64,000 bases of DNA, taken from the NCBI GenBank assembly GCA_011033025.1, contig WFMF01000338.1, positions 62,001-126,000 on the forward strand, given 5' to 3'. The position numbers and the translations under genes are program-made. This document shows, piece after piece, positions 44,678 to 61,135 of the stretch (the first letter of the stretch is position 1; each line of letters starts with the position of its first letter). The notes under the pieces were generated by a model. That model made no database searches, was not told the DNA's origin, and saw only the letters and a program-made list of their open reading frames with translations. Source of the DNA: Beroe forskalii (Eukaryota; Ctenophora; Nuda; Beroida; Beroidae).

Positions 44678-45159
44678 CAAATATAAATAGAAATTATGTA
44701 TGTTTTATTGAATTTTAAAAAATCTAATAAATTATAAAAACACTCCCTGTCAGAATCTATATTATGAAAACCATAAACCCATTATATGTCCATGTCAAAC
44801 CATAGTGCGCAAGCATCCGAGCTTTCCAATCACCAATCATAATCATAAAAAACACAATTAACTTACACAACATAAAAATCTGTCGCAATTTAAACACCCC
44901 AAAAGCTGAGGTAGGTATTGAACTGAAGACGTCTGCACACCTCTCATCTTGGTGTGACTCATTTGAATCTGGCTGGAAGATTACATAGCATTTCTCAAGG
45001 AATCATGTTCCATTTCAAGCCCAGAGTTGGAGAAAAGATCTTGTAGATTGATGTGTGCAAGAAGAATTCATTCTTTTAGATAAACTATATCCCCAATAAA
45101 ATAATAAATTAGTAATCGGTTTGTACAAGGTGTATTATATCAAGTGTCCACTCTTATTA

Positions 45160-45457
45160 CTCAGTTTCACAGCCAAATAGGCCTGTCTTTGCATTGGATT
45201 GAGCTTGTGGGTCCAATACCCTTATATCAGTAAATGCTCTATCCAATGGCATCCAGAAACCTCTTGTGCAAACATCCAGTCGAGCCCCATCACTTACATC
45301 TGTACCCCTTTGAAGCTGTTCATTAGTTATAGGAATCAGGCTTGGTTCAATAACTGTGTCCTTGCAAACCTGTTCTAGTAATTATTTTGCAATTGTACCT
45401 TTCAGTGAATCATGCCTCAAGGAAACATAATCACCCAGCTTGCAGGTTAGACAATGG
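45160..45457 (-). pseudogene. Retroelement C-terminal domain remnant, copy 2
   Basis: Counterpart of 23878-24175 with the same in-frame stop. Confidence 0.5.
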
Positions 45458-45637
45458 TTGATTGTGCTGGGTTCACCACATACACATAAACGTGGCCTGT
45501 TCAATGAGCTCAGAAAAAAAACTGAAAAACTGCACACCCAGGTGCCCAGTTCAACAAAATATGCTAATCTAATTCAATGTAATGAACCAGCTTTACAGTT
45601 TACATTATGTAATAAAATAAATTGTACCAAATGTTAA

Positions 45638-48185
45638 AAATAGTGCATAAAACATGAGAATAAGAATTAACAATACAAAACTTGATTAACAATGCACATA
45701 ATAAATAATTGTGTGATTATAAAGTTATAAGTATTGTTGCCCAAGGATTTTCTATTAGATACCTATCTATTAAACTTTTTCTTGTTAATTAGGGTTCCCT
45801 TCAATTCTATCAATAATGATGTAATAAACTACCCAATTTAATAATAAACTACCCAATTTAATAATAACTGACATCAATTATATTTAATTTTTTCATATTT
45901 AATAAAAGAATAGAAAATAAATAAAATATCAATTCAACTTGTTTTCTTCTTTCTTCATTCTCCCTTTACTCTCAGATAAAATATTTAATTCTTTAAAGGT
46001 TTATCTTAAAATGTTCTTTCATTATATCCACATTTTAGCCATCTTGGCGTAAACAGGCAACTTATTCCAGTAACACCTAATTCGATCTAATTCAGGAAGA
46101 TAAGATTTTATCAATCTACGAACGAAACATCATTTCCAATTCTGTAATTAATTCTACTTATTTACAATAAGCTAAATTGTAATAAATAATGTAATAAAAA
46201 ATGTAATATAAACTATACTAATGTGTTTGAAGTGATTGATCATTGATGCAGTGAAACACAAATCTCAAAAATGATATCAAACCCACACACTATGTATACC
46301 ACTAATCGACTGTCAGTTTCGAAATTAAATATTTCTTCTTCAGGATCTCCACATAGTGTAACACAACATTCTCAAATTTGATTGTAATTAGTAGTGTTGT
46401 TAAGTTTAAAACTATACTAATAATATAATATATGCTAATAATGTTAGTAGTATGTATTATATTATATAGTATCAATCGCTTAAGACAAATGTTTTATCAA
46501 TTAATTGGTAATATATTGGATAATGAAATCGTAATTATAACACTAAAGTATCACCGGAAAATTACGCTAAAAGTAAAGTAACTCTAAAAGTGAAGCTACA
46601 AGCGCTGCGCAATTTGTAAGATCTTATTCGAGTAATTTGTGTAAATTAATGCGCGGCGTAGCGCGTTCTCGGCATAAATTTTGATTCTTTTCCGAACTTC
46701 ATGGTTTCAATGAAAAGTCATGAAATTCACAAGATTAGTTCAATTAAACGTGAGAAAAACGATAATGAAAAAATTTATGAAAAATTTTGCAATTAAAATT
46801 GAACGCGCGCGTCCGCGCGGGAAAAAATGAAAATTGGGGTAAATTCGCCATTTAATGCAAAAATGGACTGAGCAACATTGAATAATTTTTCAATTTTATT
46901 TCATTCATATTTTTAAATAGATGTAATTTAACGCATGACAGAGTTTCATGAGGTGCCGGTATTCCAAAGTACCGCGCGCGCCAGAAAAATCGCTAAAAAC
47001 ACCCATTTTTAGAGGTTTTTTGGATTTTTGACCGAGCAACATCAAATTTTTCGATTTTTTATCGGCACCATGTTAAATTTCACGCAAAATTACTGTATAT
47101 AAGTCGATAAAAATGGTGTATCAAAAATTTTTTCCTCGGGACGTAACAGCCTCTACTTTAAGCGCTTTAATGACTTTGTAGGATGTTACCCTACCCTTTG
47201 CCCTAACCAGGACCCTGGTTACGCGCACGGAGTGCGCGGCGCGACGCCCCTGGTTAGGGGAACCCTACCCTCCGCCTGCCGCCGCGCACATGACAACGTT
47301 TTCCTCCAAACGACGGAAGTGTTGCGCGCTATCGACGGGCGATGTCCGTCCCTTTCTTTTGACTTGTTGTTGGACAACGCAAAGTGACGTCCAAATGTGG
47401 AACGTTGCGCCGCGCGCGCGAGGGTAGGGTAATATCCTACGATGCGCGCTAGGGATGGGAGAAATCCATCAATAATGACTAGGGTACTGGGTAAGGGTCA
47501 TGATTTGTTAGGGTTTGGTATTACTATTAAGGTTGCCCTAACCAGGACCCTGTTGTCTGACGAGTGACGTCGTCAGACCCATTATTTAATCGAGTCGTGG
47601 CGCGCGCGCTTCGCGCGCGCGAGGGGGTCAGGCAACGCCTGACAAGGACCCTGGTTATGTGGTCTGGTTATGTTTGTCAGACGTTGTCTGACCTTCGGCG
47701 GACGCCGTGCACGGAGTGCGCGGCGAGGAAAGCGCTTAAACTTAAAGCTCGTTTCGCGACGCCCCTGGTTAGGGGAAGGAACAGGGCGCTGGTTAGGGCA
47801 AATAATGGGACTCCGAATAAACGTTACGCGAAAAGACGTTTAATAAACGTTTATTAAACGTTATTTCGTTTCGTTAAGGTTTCCCGAAAAACGTGAAATA
47901 AACCATTTTTAAACGTTTTTGTGCCGGCTGGGAAAAGTAAATACGTATATGAATATACGTGTTGGCTCGCGCGGCGCGCTTCCCCAGCACAGTGTGTCCC
48001 GTAGGGAAGCGCGCGACGCGTACACACACCTATGCGGGCCTAGGAAACGTGTTTAGCAAGGTTAGACTTAGACTTAGAGCAAACGTCTGGTCGCTAGATG
48101 CATTTTTAATCATTGTTGTCAACATGAACAAAGAAAATGATGATTATAATCTAAAATTTTCAAATTAGGATAACAAAATTAAAAT
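45638..48185. other. No gene seen; AT-rich then CG-rich repeat debris
   Basis: 45.64-46.55 kb is AT-rich and featureless. 46.6-48.0 kb is dotted with GCGCGC and CGCGCG runs and TE fragments. CCCTAACCAGGACCCTGGTT followed by GCACGGAGTGCGCGGCG and ACGCCCCTGGTTAGGGG occurs at 47212-47266 and again, split by inserted sequence, at about 47533-47782. The ORF at 47564-47857 is CG-rich repeat read-through. Confidence 0.55.
47181..47437. mobile_element. 257-bp TA-flanked MITE
   Basis: Ends GGATGTTACCCTACCC and GGGTAGGGTAATATCC with TA on each side (47179-47180 and 47438-47439). One mismatch between the ends. Non-coding. Confidence 0.6.
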
Positions 48186-48191
48186 TTTATT
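48186..48191 (-). terminator. Candidate poly(A) signal of alpha-tubulin A
   Basis: AATAAA on the minus strand about 190 bases past the stop codon. Confidence 0.5.
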
Positions 48192-48378
48192 GGAAATCGA
48201 GGCAAAAATCTACCAATCAGCAAAACCCGGTCAAGATTGATTTCCAATTTCAAATCATATTGCTATTTGTTGTCAAGTTATCAATTGTCATGATTAAATT
48301 TAAATGAATGATATTTTCATTACGTTTAAATGAGCAAATGTTATTGTCAGTGTTTTATGTTTTTAGAATCTGTCATGT

Positions 48379-50902
<2,524 letters not shown>

Positions 50903-53330
50903 TTTGAGTGGGTAAAACAAAGGTTGGCTCTCTAGCGAGTAACGACGAAATCTAGCAATCAAATCTTGAAATGTCCTTACTCATTCCCAGATGGTAATCA
51001 ATCTATCTAATACACCATTCCTCACTCCTCGACCTCTGATTGGTCGATCTGTCAAACTTGGAGCACTCATCTCTGCTCTGATTGGCCAGCACGCAATACA
51101 ATATGATTTGTGTTTATGTGTGTCGGATGCATTCCTTCGTGAAGAAGAAAATTAGTTTGGTGTGCTACTCATGGTTACCATGACAACCTTTCTTTAAAAG
51201 TTGTCAAGGACCATCCCTTGAAGTGACATGCTCGTGGGACAGACCACTGCTCTTCACGTCTTGCCATGTTGCCATGCAGACCGGTAGGGTCAGCAGTACT
51301 GCGTGCATGTTGTATGCACATAGTAAACTTTTGCTGAGTGTGTACCGCGGTTAACTTCAAGGAGTTGTGTGATTGGTTTGGTTCTTTCAGAAATACCGCT
51401 GAATTTCAAATGCTTCAGCAAGCAAGATTGTAGTTGTCATGAATGCAAACTGGTGTCGGGGCGGTCAGAGTAACCAGTTAACTCTGAGACTCAGAGTAAA
51501 CTGGTGTCATAGAGAACTGGTTTCAGAGCAAACGGGTGCCAGAGTAAGATAACTGGAGTCAGAGTAAACTGGTGTCGATGGTACCTACTTAACTGGTGTC
51601 AGAGTGAATAGCCGCTAATATAACTATAAGCCTGGACTGTCTTTCTAACACCTGTTCGCCATGGAATATCATTATATTCATGGAAGTGATAAGGCTCCTG
51701 AAGCGTTTTCGAACAAAGACAGGCTCAGTCAAAAAGAAAGGTCCAGAAGAAGTTTCTTTAATGGTGAAGTTCTTGGGGGTGTTTCAAACCCCTTGCCCCC
51801 TCTCTCAGGAACTTCGGGCTTGTCAGCATCCAGCATCTATGTGGTTCATGGCTTATCTGGATACTTAAGTCATGATAGCAGAAAACCACTGACTCAGTGA
51901 CTCACTGATGTCTTTGAGTTTGAAACACCCAGGAACTCCTGAATTTAGGTCTGAGGGCTGAGTCCAGAAAATTTTGGATGGTTTTAAGGCCTTTAAGAAT
52001 GGGTTACCAAAAGATACCCCCAAACATACAAAAGACTGACTTCACACAGTCGAACAGGATGAGGCAGGATGCATCCCCCGGGATCCTAGATGTATTCCTC
52101 CCCCGGGATGTATTCCTCCCCCGGGATCCTAGATGTATTCCTCCCATCCCTAGCGCGCAACACTGGGAAATTTGGAGGGTCGTGTTGCAGACTAGACTCC
52201 CCGCGAAAAACGCTGTGCGCGCGGTGGAGGGTAACATCCTCCTACCAGGATCCTGGCTCGCTAAGTAAGCTGCATTTGCTTATTTAATCACTTCGTCAGT
52301 GTTAGAATTACAGCTAGGGCAATGGTTACGGTTATGTTTAGGGTTTTTAGGATTAGGGTAGGGTCTTGTCTCGGGCGTGTTTTGACTTTTTGACTGTTTT
52401 GTCCGGAGGTGTTTTTTGTCAGGGAATCATTAAAATGATCGAAAAGAGCTGGTAGTAGATGTCAATTCGTACAGAAAAGAAAAAATAGTATTTTAAAAAT
52501 ATTGGTGAGTTGGGGAACTACGGCGCTACCTGAATGCCAAAAGGCAATTTATTTGTAGTTATATAAGATGAAGTCATTATCACAGCACAAAGTGGTGAGT
52601 TGGTGACGTTGAACCGGGCCAAAGTCTACACTCTACATGCCTGCTTTTTGGCTTCTCGTACGTGATGGGGTAAAACGTGGCGAGAGTTCTAATACATAGT
52701 TGGCTATCAACTTTATCAATTACATTCCTGTACCTCGAGAATATTTAATAGCATTAAATCACTAACTAGTAATAAACAGTGAAAGGCTCCTTCTTTATGT
52801 GAGGTATACAATGGAATTAGCACCTCTACAGTGTCAAGATGAATAGTGTGGGGGAGAGAGATTGAAAGAATTAATTGAAGTTTCACAATACTATACACAC
52901 CTACACTGAGGGTGTGTAACTACAAACTCTCTCTCTGGATGATCATCCTCGTACCTCAGTACTCAAACATTACCGCACTCTCTTTCATTCCCTCACCCCG
53001 CATTTCTCTCATTATTACTGAGGGTCACGTGCTAGTCACATGACAACCCACGTGGGCGTGTCACGTGGGCAGTGCCGGGTGATATCACCTGCCCTTGTCA
53101 CTATACCTCCCAACTAGCCAATCAGCGAGTAAACTCCGTTCACGTGACGGGTCTAACAGCCAATGGGAGGGCGTGAAAACCAATTTCCCGCCTAATTACA
53201 ACAAAGGTATTGCCTTACACAGCACTGGTATGTGTTGTAGGTTTACGTGCGATCATTTCTGTGTTGATATTTTGGATATTGTCGTTACTCTCGCAACTTG
53301 TCCAAGACTTTCAAACTCGTATCTGTCAAC
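50903..53330. promoter_or_regulatory. Shared divergent promoter region of the two alpha-tubulin genes
   Basis: Within 150-200 bp upstream of A are inverted CCAAT boxes (CTGATTGGTCGA near 51036 and CTGATTGGCCAG near 51078). Upstream of B are AGCCAATCAGCG near 53115, AGCCAATGGG near 53158, and CACGTG boxes near 53027, 53050, 53062 and 53138. Both genes have GTCGTTACTC about 45-50 bases before the ATG (50937-50946 reversed; 53281-53290). The middle holds an imperfect CAGAGTAAACTGGTGT minisatellite (about 51430-51612) and a CCCCGGGATCCTAGATG duplication near 52075-52140. No other gene seen. Confidence 0.55.
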
Positions 53331-55387
<2,057 letters not shown>

Positions 55388-55401
55388 ATACTTCCGAACC
55401 A

Positions 55402-55407
55402 AATAAA
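55402..55407 (+). terminator. Poly(A) signal of alpha-tubulin B
   Basis: AATAAA 15 bases after the stop; a second AATAAA at 55519-55524 may be the main one given the very short 3' UTR otherwise. Confidence 0.5.
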
Positions 55408-55524
55408 ATTTACGTAATTTATTTTGATACCTATCACGAAGCTATGAGATCAGAATGACGTATGTTAAGCCGAAATAACTCGTTTACGAATGTTCATACT
55501 GTTTTTCATGTTTTTACCAATAAA

Positions 55525-56560
55525 TTATTAATGAAAATCAATCGTTTTATTTACTCAACGTTGTTCCGATATTCCAATCCAGGATATTTACCAAATGAAA
55601 TGACCTGTGTCCACTGTCCAGTACAGTAAACCAGCCACCAAATCAGAGAGAATGCTGTCCCTGGCACACTGCACTCCCTGCACCCACCAATGGCAGAACT
55701 CGCATTCCTCTCAGGGTGTTGACACCTCCACTGGTATACGGAGAACCTCATGATTTCAGAGTCCACCGCCAGATGTATACTCCGAGCAATACTGAGGCCC
55801 CACTAAGAGTAAACCTGATTAAAGATGACGTCATTTTCATAACTTAAAATGGTGAATTGATGAAACTACACCGCCCGTTCTTCCTTCCCTGACAGAGCAA
55901 GCTGCTGACAAGTTCCCATACAACCTCTCAACAACTTCCACTTTGATCTGAACGTAGTGTAGGCACTGCAGACGCGCCAATTTTAAACTATGTGTTGCTG
56001 CATCACGTGTTCTAGTCACGTGACTCCCAGAACTCAGGGTGTTCTGGTCACGTGGTTTTTATAGTCACGTGGTTTTTTTGTGATCACGTGCTCTGATCAC
56101 GTGTTTTTAGAACTCTTCAATGAGAGCAGCTGATTGGACATTGACTTTGTCCGTGACCAATTGTGCTATGTTTTGGTGCGCGCACGTGGGCATTTCTCAT
56201 TCTTCAGTGTCACATGGTAGAAGACAGGATGTCTAGTGTCAACACTGCTATACTTTTAAACAAAGGAGTTTGAACTGCTAAACTTTAAAATTGGGATGCT
56301 GTAGTACCATGTTGTACATTTATAGTTAAACTCAATTGTAATGGCCGGGCACTGTACTCCAATACAGTCGTGTTAAATAGACCTACAATGTTGTTTGAGC
56401 TGTGAGGGTATCCTTCAACACCATTTGAATACGATGATTTCATCAGCTGGGGTTACAAGTTAAGATGTTCATCTAAAGTCATGGGCAACTTGTTCTACCG
56501 ACTGGAATTCATAATCGTATACGTCATTACAACAACCAGTACCTAATCAACAAGTAACTG
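55525..56560. other. No gene seen; CACGTG cluster
   Basis: Between about 56003 and 56103 CACGTG occurs six times, mostly as TCACGTG spaced 13-38 bp apart. Could be a bHLH-type regulatory cluster or a decayed short repeat. Confidence 0.5.
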
Positions 56561-56687
56561 TGGCACTGGCAGTTCGAACAGTAGAACTGCAGTTTTGTGT
56601 GCGCGGCGTAAGTTTGTGCGGCGTCCAGACATGTTATTTACATTTCTTTACGCCGCGCACACAAAAATACAGTTCGAACTGCCACCG
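56561..56687. repeat. Inverted repeat, MITE-like
   Basis: Arms GGCAGTTCGAAC and TTTTGTGTGCGCGGCGTAA pair with the complementary TTACGCCGCGCACACAAAAA and GTTCGAACTGCC. Loop of about 30 bases. No target duplication seen. Confidence 0.7.
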
Positions 56688-56795
56688 TAAATGTGCAAGC
56701 TACCCCATAAAATTCTTATAACTGGAACCCCAATAAAATCACACAATAAGTATAAACCTAAGCTATCATAGCACACCATTGGGAAGGTCTTAAGA

Positions 56796-56864
56796 CCTGA
56801 ATGTCAGGGACCACGGAACAAAAAAAGAATTATTTTTTTTGTTCCATGGTCCCTGACATTCAGG
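56796..56864. repeat. Hairpin at the head of the minisatellite
   Basis: CCTGAATGTCAGGGACCACGG pairs with the CC(A)TGGTCCCTGACATTCAGG at the right; the A/T runs AAAAAAAGAATTATTTTTTTT fill the top. The right arm merges into the first 31-bp repeat unit. Confidence 0.85.
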
Positions 56865-57879
56865 TTGATCTGCTGATTGACACATGACATTCAGGTTGAT
56901 CTGCTGATTGACACATGACATTCAGGTTGATCTGCTGATTGACACATGACATTCAGGTTGATCTGCTGATTGACACATGACATTCAGGTTGATCTGCTGA
57001 TTGACACATGACATTCAGGTTGATCTGCTGATTGACACATGACATTCAGGTTGATCTGCTGATTGACACATGACATTCAGGTTGATCTGCTGATTGACAC
57101 ATGACATTCAGGTTGATCTGCTGATTGACACATGACATTCAGGTTGATCTGCTGATTGACACATGACATTCAGGGTTGATCTGCTGATTGACACATGACA
57201 TTCAGGTTGATCTGCTGATTGACACATGACATTCAGGTTGATCTGCTGATTGACACATGACATTCAGGTTGATCTGCTGATTGACACATGACATTCAGGT
57301 TGATCTGCTGATTGACACATGACATTCAGATTGATCTGCTGATTGACACATGACATTCAGGTTGATCTGCTGATTGACACATGACATTCAGGTTGATCTG
57401 CTGATTGACACATGACATTCAGGTTGATCTGCTGATTTTGACACATGACATTCAAAATTGATCTGCTGATTGACACATGACATTCAGGTTGATCTGCTGA
57501 TTGACACATGACATTCAGGTTGATCTGCTGATTGACACATGACATTCAGGTTGATCTGCTGATTGACACATGACATTCAGGTTGATCTGCTGATTGACAT
57601 GACATTCAGGTTGATTGACACATGACATTCAGCTGCTGATTGACACATGACATTCAGGTTGATCTGCTGATTGACACATGACATTCAGGTTGATCTGCTG
57701 ATTGACACATGACATTCAGGTTGATCTGCTGATTGACACATGACATTCAGGTTGATCTGCTGATTGACACATGACATTCAGGTTGATCTGCTGATTGACA
57801 CATGACATTCAGGTTGATCTGCTGATTGACACATGACATTCAGGTTGATTTGCTGATTGGTCCATGACATTTAGGTTCA
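56853..57879. repeat. 31-bp minisatellite, about 33 units
   Basis: Unit TGACATTCAGGTTGATCTGC followed by TGATTGACACA (31 bp in total), nearly identical over about 1 kb. A few units carry indels (57175, 57437, 57597-57635), and the last units drift (TGGTCCATGACATTTAGG). Frames through it give repeated 31-residue peptides by chance. Not a CRISPR: there are no unique spacers. Confidence 0.96.
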
Positions 57880-59189
57880 TGAGTCATCTGCTGAATACGT
57901 TTCTCACTGTCCGTTCCTTGGGGGTGCTTCTATTAGAATATATCCATTATAATTCATAATGGTGTCGGCTTAACTAAGGTGACATGATTTTAAAATTCTC
58001 TGACAGGTCACGCAAAGCTGTCTCGCGAAGGTCACGAAATCACGAATGTTAGAATGTATTGTCCCGACTATAAAGACTTCTATGAAGAAATAAAACTTGG
58101 CTGACAAGAGAGAAGGTAGTATTTTGATGAGAAAAATGAGATGTTGCTGAGGTGACGTCATTATCATTGCTCAACGTGTTCTGCTGTTGATGTGGAAACA
58201 CGTGGCCTGTAGTTATGAAAGCTGCGTTCGTACGTGCGTTTTCAACAAAGAACAAAATTATAACACCGTGATGAATAATTGCGATGCTAAATAGATGTTT
58301 TAATATTCTGGGTATTTTGATTTATTTCTCACTCATTACATAACCTAACATACAATCTCAGCAATATGAATACTTCGAGAGTTCAGATTGCTTTTAAGTC
58401 ATTTTACTTTTCTCTGTCGACAAAATCTTGAATTATTTATCGCGAGCCGAACATTTAATTTTTTTAGTTTTGTGGGTGGCTGTATTGCTGCAATTTCAGA
58501 GATTGACGAGAAAAACCGATGGACTTTGGGATACTTCTGATCATAAGCTCGTTTGTCACCATGGCTAAGACAGGTACTGATTCGATTTGAACATGTCTGC
58601 AGCTGATGCCAGATTTCCAGCATCTTTTTAAACTTAAGTCAAGCTCCTATAGTTGGGGCAAATACTGATTACTGAGCTGGTAAATGGCAGACATATTCAC
58701 GACAACAATATACGACATCACGAAAGCCTATCATCTTATATCGAAGAAGTATTAGCCAGAGGTCCATGACCAATCAGCGCACGAGCTGGTGACCTTGCGC
58801 ACTCCTGATTGGTCGAGACGCCACTGATAACAGCCCCCATGGCCAGACTTTAAAATAGTGTGCACGTGCAGTATTCTTAGGCACCATGCCATCAAACACT
58901 TTTTCGAGCTAGTGTGGGCCAAGGACCCCGCCCCTATATTTTTTCTAGCATACAACTAAAACCATGTTTTATTGAAAAAAGGTGAATTGCAGGAAAATGT
59001 CTGTCTAACTGAGCTAAATCTTAACTTCCTTTCAGGGTTCACATTTTTTGAAAATCCTAGGTAGGGCGTAGACCCCCTAAGATTTTTCTAGAGGGGGCTT
59101 TTGAAAACTAGAGGGGGCCTGGCCCCCTTAAGGGGGGGGGGGGCGTGTAGTCCCATGTTAGGCACTGATAGTCTCAATACATGTTGCAG
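57880..59189. other. No gene seen upstream of the SRCR gene
   Basis: Inverted CCAAT motifs (GACCAATCAGCGC near 58769, CTGATTGGTCGAG near 58803) might mark a promoter for the SRCR gene. G-rich decayed repeats lie at about 59050-59150. No signal-peptide exon was identified. Confidence 0.45.
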
Positions 59190-59195
59190 GTGCAG

Positions 59196-61135
59196 GTGCC
59201 AAAAGTATGGAGTTTACATTGGAAGATGCATTTATCAGAGATAAGAGTGACGATCACAACGGTGGTTTTGTTAAAGTCAAAACGGAATTAGGGGTATATG
59301 ATGACATTTTAGAAATATTTTATATTCATTGAATTTCCGGATGTTTGTATTATAGAAAATTGTTAGCTCAAATTGTGGCAAAAGTCACTGGCATGAGTTT
59401 CACAAAGAGATTATGATCCGTAAATTGAGTAAGTAAATAATGAAGTAATGGGTAGTGGAAGTTAAGGTGTTAAATTGGACACGTCTCATTGGTACAGAAC
59501 TTAATAAGCATAACAGCACGGTATAATATACCCCATGTTAAAATGTATCTGAGATATGTTCATGTCAATAGTAGCATTTCCTCCAGGCAGGCTTCATCTG
59601 TTTGGGTAACAACACGGAAAGCCTTGAACAAACTGCACACGTGATTTGCAAGGAAGTGGGTTTCACAGACGCTGTTGATTGGTTTGGATTGAGGTACCCA
59701 TTTTCGCATCGATCCAGGCCCAAAACAATTCTCTCAAACATCAACTGTCCTAAATCGTCAACGAGCTTTGAAGAGTGTACGTTTACGATGGAGAGAGATA
59801 TCGAATGTCCGATTATTGGGACATCGAGAGAATCTGATATCTGGCTGGCCGTTGTCTGCAGGCCTCGAAATGCAGGTATGTATTATGTATACTGCATGTA
59901 TTATGTATACTGTGGGTATTATGTATACTGTATGTATTATGTATACTGTGGTATGTATGTCTTCAATACATGTCCGTAGCCAAGGGGGAGGCTATGTGGG
60001 CTGCGGCCCCCTCGGAAAAATGGGAACCTCCCAAAATTTTGCTATAATTTTGAATATCGTAATATTCGTGTTAGGATGATATTTTTGTGTGTAAAAGAAT
60101 GTGTGAAGTATAAATTTGACCCCAAAACAGTCTGGAACACCCAATTTTTCAAAAAACCTTTCGACAGGGCTAATATTTTCTTCCGCTTCAGACAATTGCA
60201 AGTTTGTCGCCCACAAGGGAGTCCTGAAGAACAAATGCACTGGATTTTACTACGTCGAAGTGTTCAAATGCGGCATGGCTGACGAATACTATTCCCTGAT
60301 TCGTGAGCACTACGTAACACGGCGATGCTCCAACGACCATTTCAACTATCAGAGTTGTGGTTTGAGTGCTTCCAATAAGATATTAAACAAAGTCGGGGCC
60401 CTGTGCAGCGAATCAATGTGCGCCAGGAAGTTTACCCAAGGCAGGATAGGGGAGTCTCCTGAAGGATGGAACTTTGTCAAGACTTCTCTCTACAATTTGT
60501 TAATTTGTGATTTCGATTCTGGAGAGGTTTTACTCCCTAAACGAGTATCTGAATGGTGCACCAGTCGAAATGTAACTGGTGCTTGTAAAGATTTTGGCAT
60601 TTTTAACGGTCAAGATAGTTCAGATCCCATCACATGTGACCTTGTGTGCGAGAACTCGCAAAGCTGCATTGACGAATCACAGTGCAACGATCATCAATAC
60701 GGATTATTCTGTGAATATGGAAAGGTAAAGGTGTACATCAAGCCAACAAGGATATGTGATGGAATAGTCGACTGCAACAACCAAGAAGACGAGAAGCTTT
60801 GCCATCGACAAAAGTGGTCAGCTGGCCATGCCGAAAAAAGGATGAGAAATGGGTGCTATCACTCATCCAACGATATGGTTCCCATATTCACCTTTACTCG
60901 TTGTGGACCCCTCGAGAAAGAAACCAGCTCTGCGTTATCTTACACATCGTTTTGCCAGGACTACAAGGACCAAACCAACTGCTCTGATCCTTGGCGGGGT
61001 GTGCTGCAGTGTAACATAGGAGGGTATCCCTCCACAGTCTCATTGGCTGTGCTGTGTAAGAACTTGTGGGGGTTCTGTGACGATGGTCTGGATGAAATGT
61101 GTGAAGCAGCATCGCACTCGTGCTACATTCACAAA
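59196..61135 (+). CDS. SRCR / LDLa-domain secreted or membrane protein, partial (4 exons seen)
   Basis: Exons by GT-AG and phase: 59196-59293 (SMEFTLEDAFIRDKSDDHNG), 59356-59428 (KIVSSNCGKSHWHEFHKEIM), 59591-59875 (FICLGNNTESLEQTAHVICK ... IWLAVVC), 60192 to at least 61135. The third exon has scavenger-receptor Cys-rich features (VICKEVGF, NCPKSSTSFEEC, LAVVC). Exon 4 is Cys-rich, with an LDLa-type CDGIVDCNNQEDEKLC near 60750-60800 and further Cys pairs (CQDYKDQTNC, CDDGLDEMC). Such proteins are extracellular binding or recognition receptors. The 5' end (signal peptide) is not seen, and the 3' end is cut by a retrotransposon at 61136, so the last 115 residues of the open frame are not native. 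Confidence 0.72.

Larger units (their letters stand above)
38154..45637. repeat. Large duplicated block, copy 2
   Basis: Colinear with 15840-24355. Private features are the 878-bp palindrome at 43800-44677 and the segment 41247-42187. It lacks the RT and 1.6-kb insertions of copy 1. Many short deletions relative to copy 1 fall both in homopolymers and elsewhere. Confidence 0.93.

Noticed and set aside
47564-47857. 97-aa CG-rich ORF
   Set aside because: Lies in CG-rich repeat debris made of recurring CCTAACCAGG and GCGCGC words; no protein-like pattern.
52320-52375. Telomere-like GGGTTT/TTAGGG words
   Set aside because: Only a few scattered words (GTTTAGGGTTTTTAGG), not a tandem telomeric array.
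56853-57879. Possible CRISPR array or repeat protein
   Set aside because: Units are contiguous 31-bp repeats without unique spacers, in an animal genome, and 31 is not a multiple of 3.
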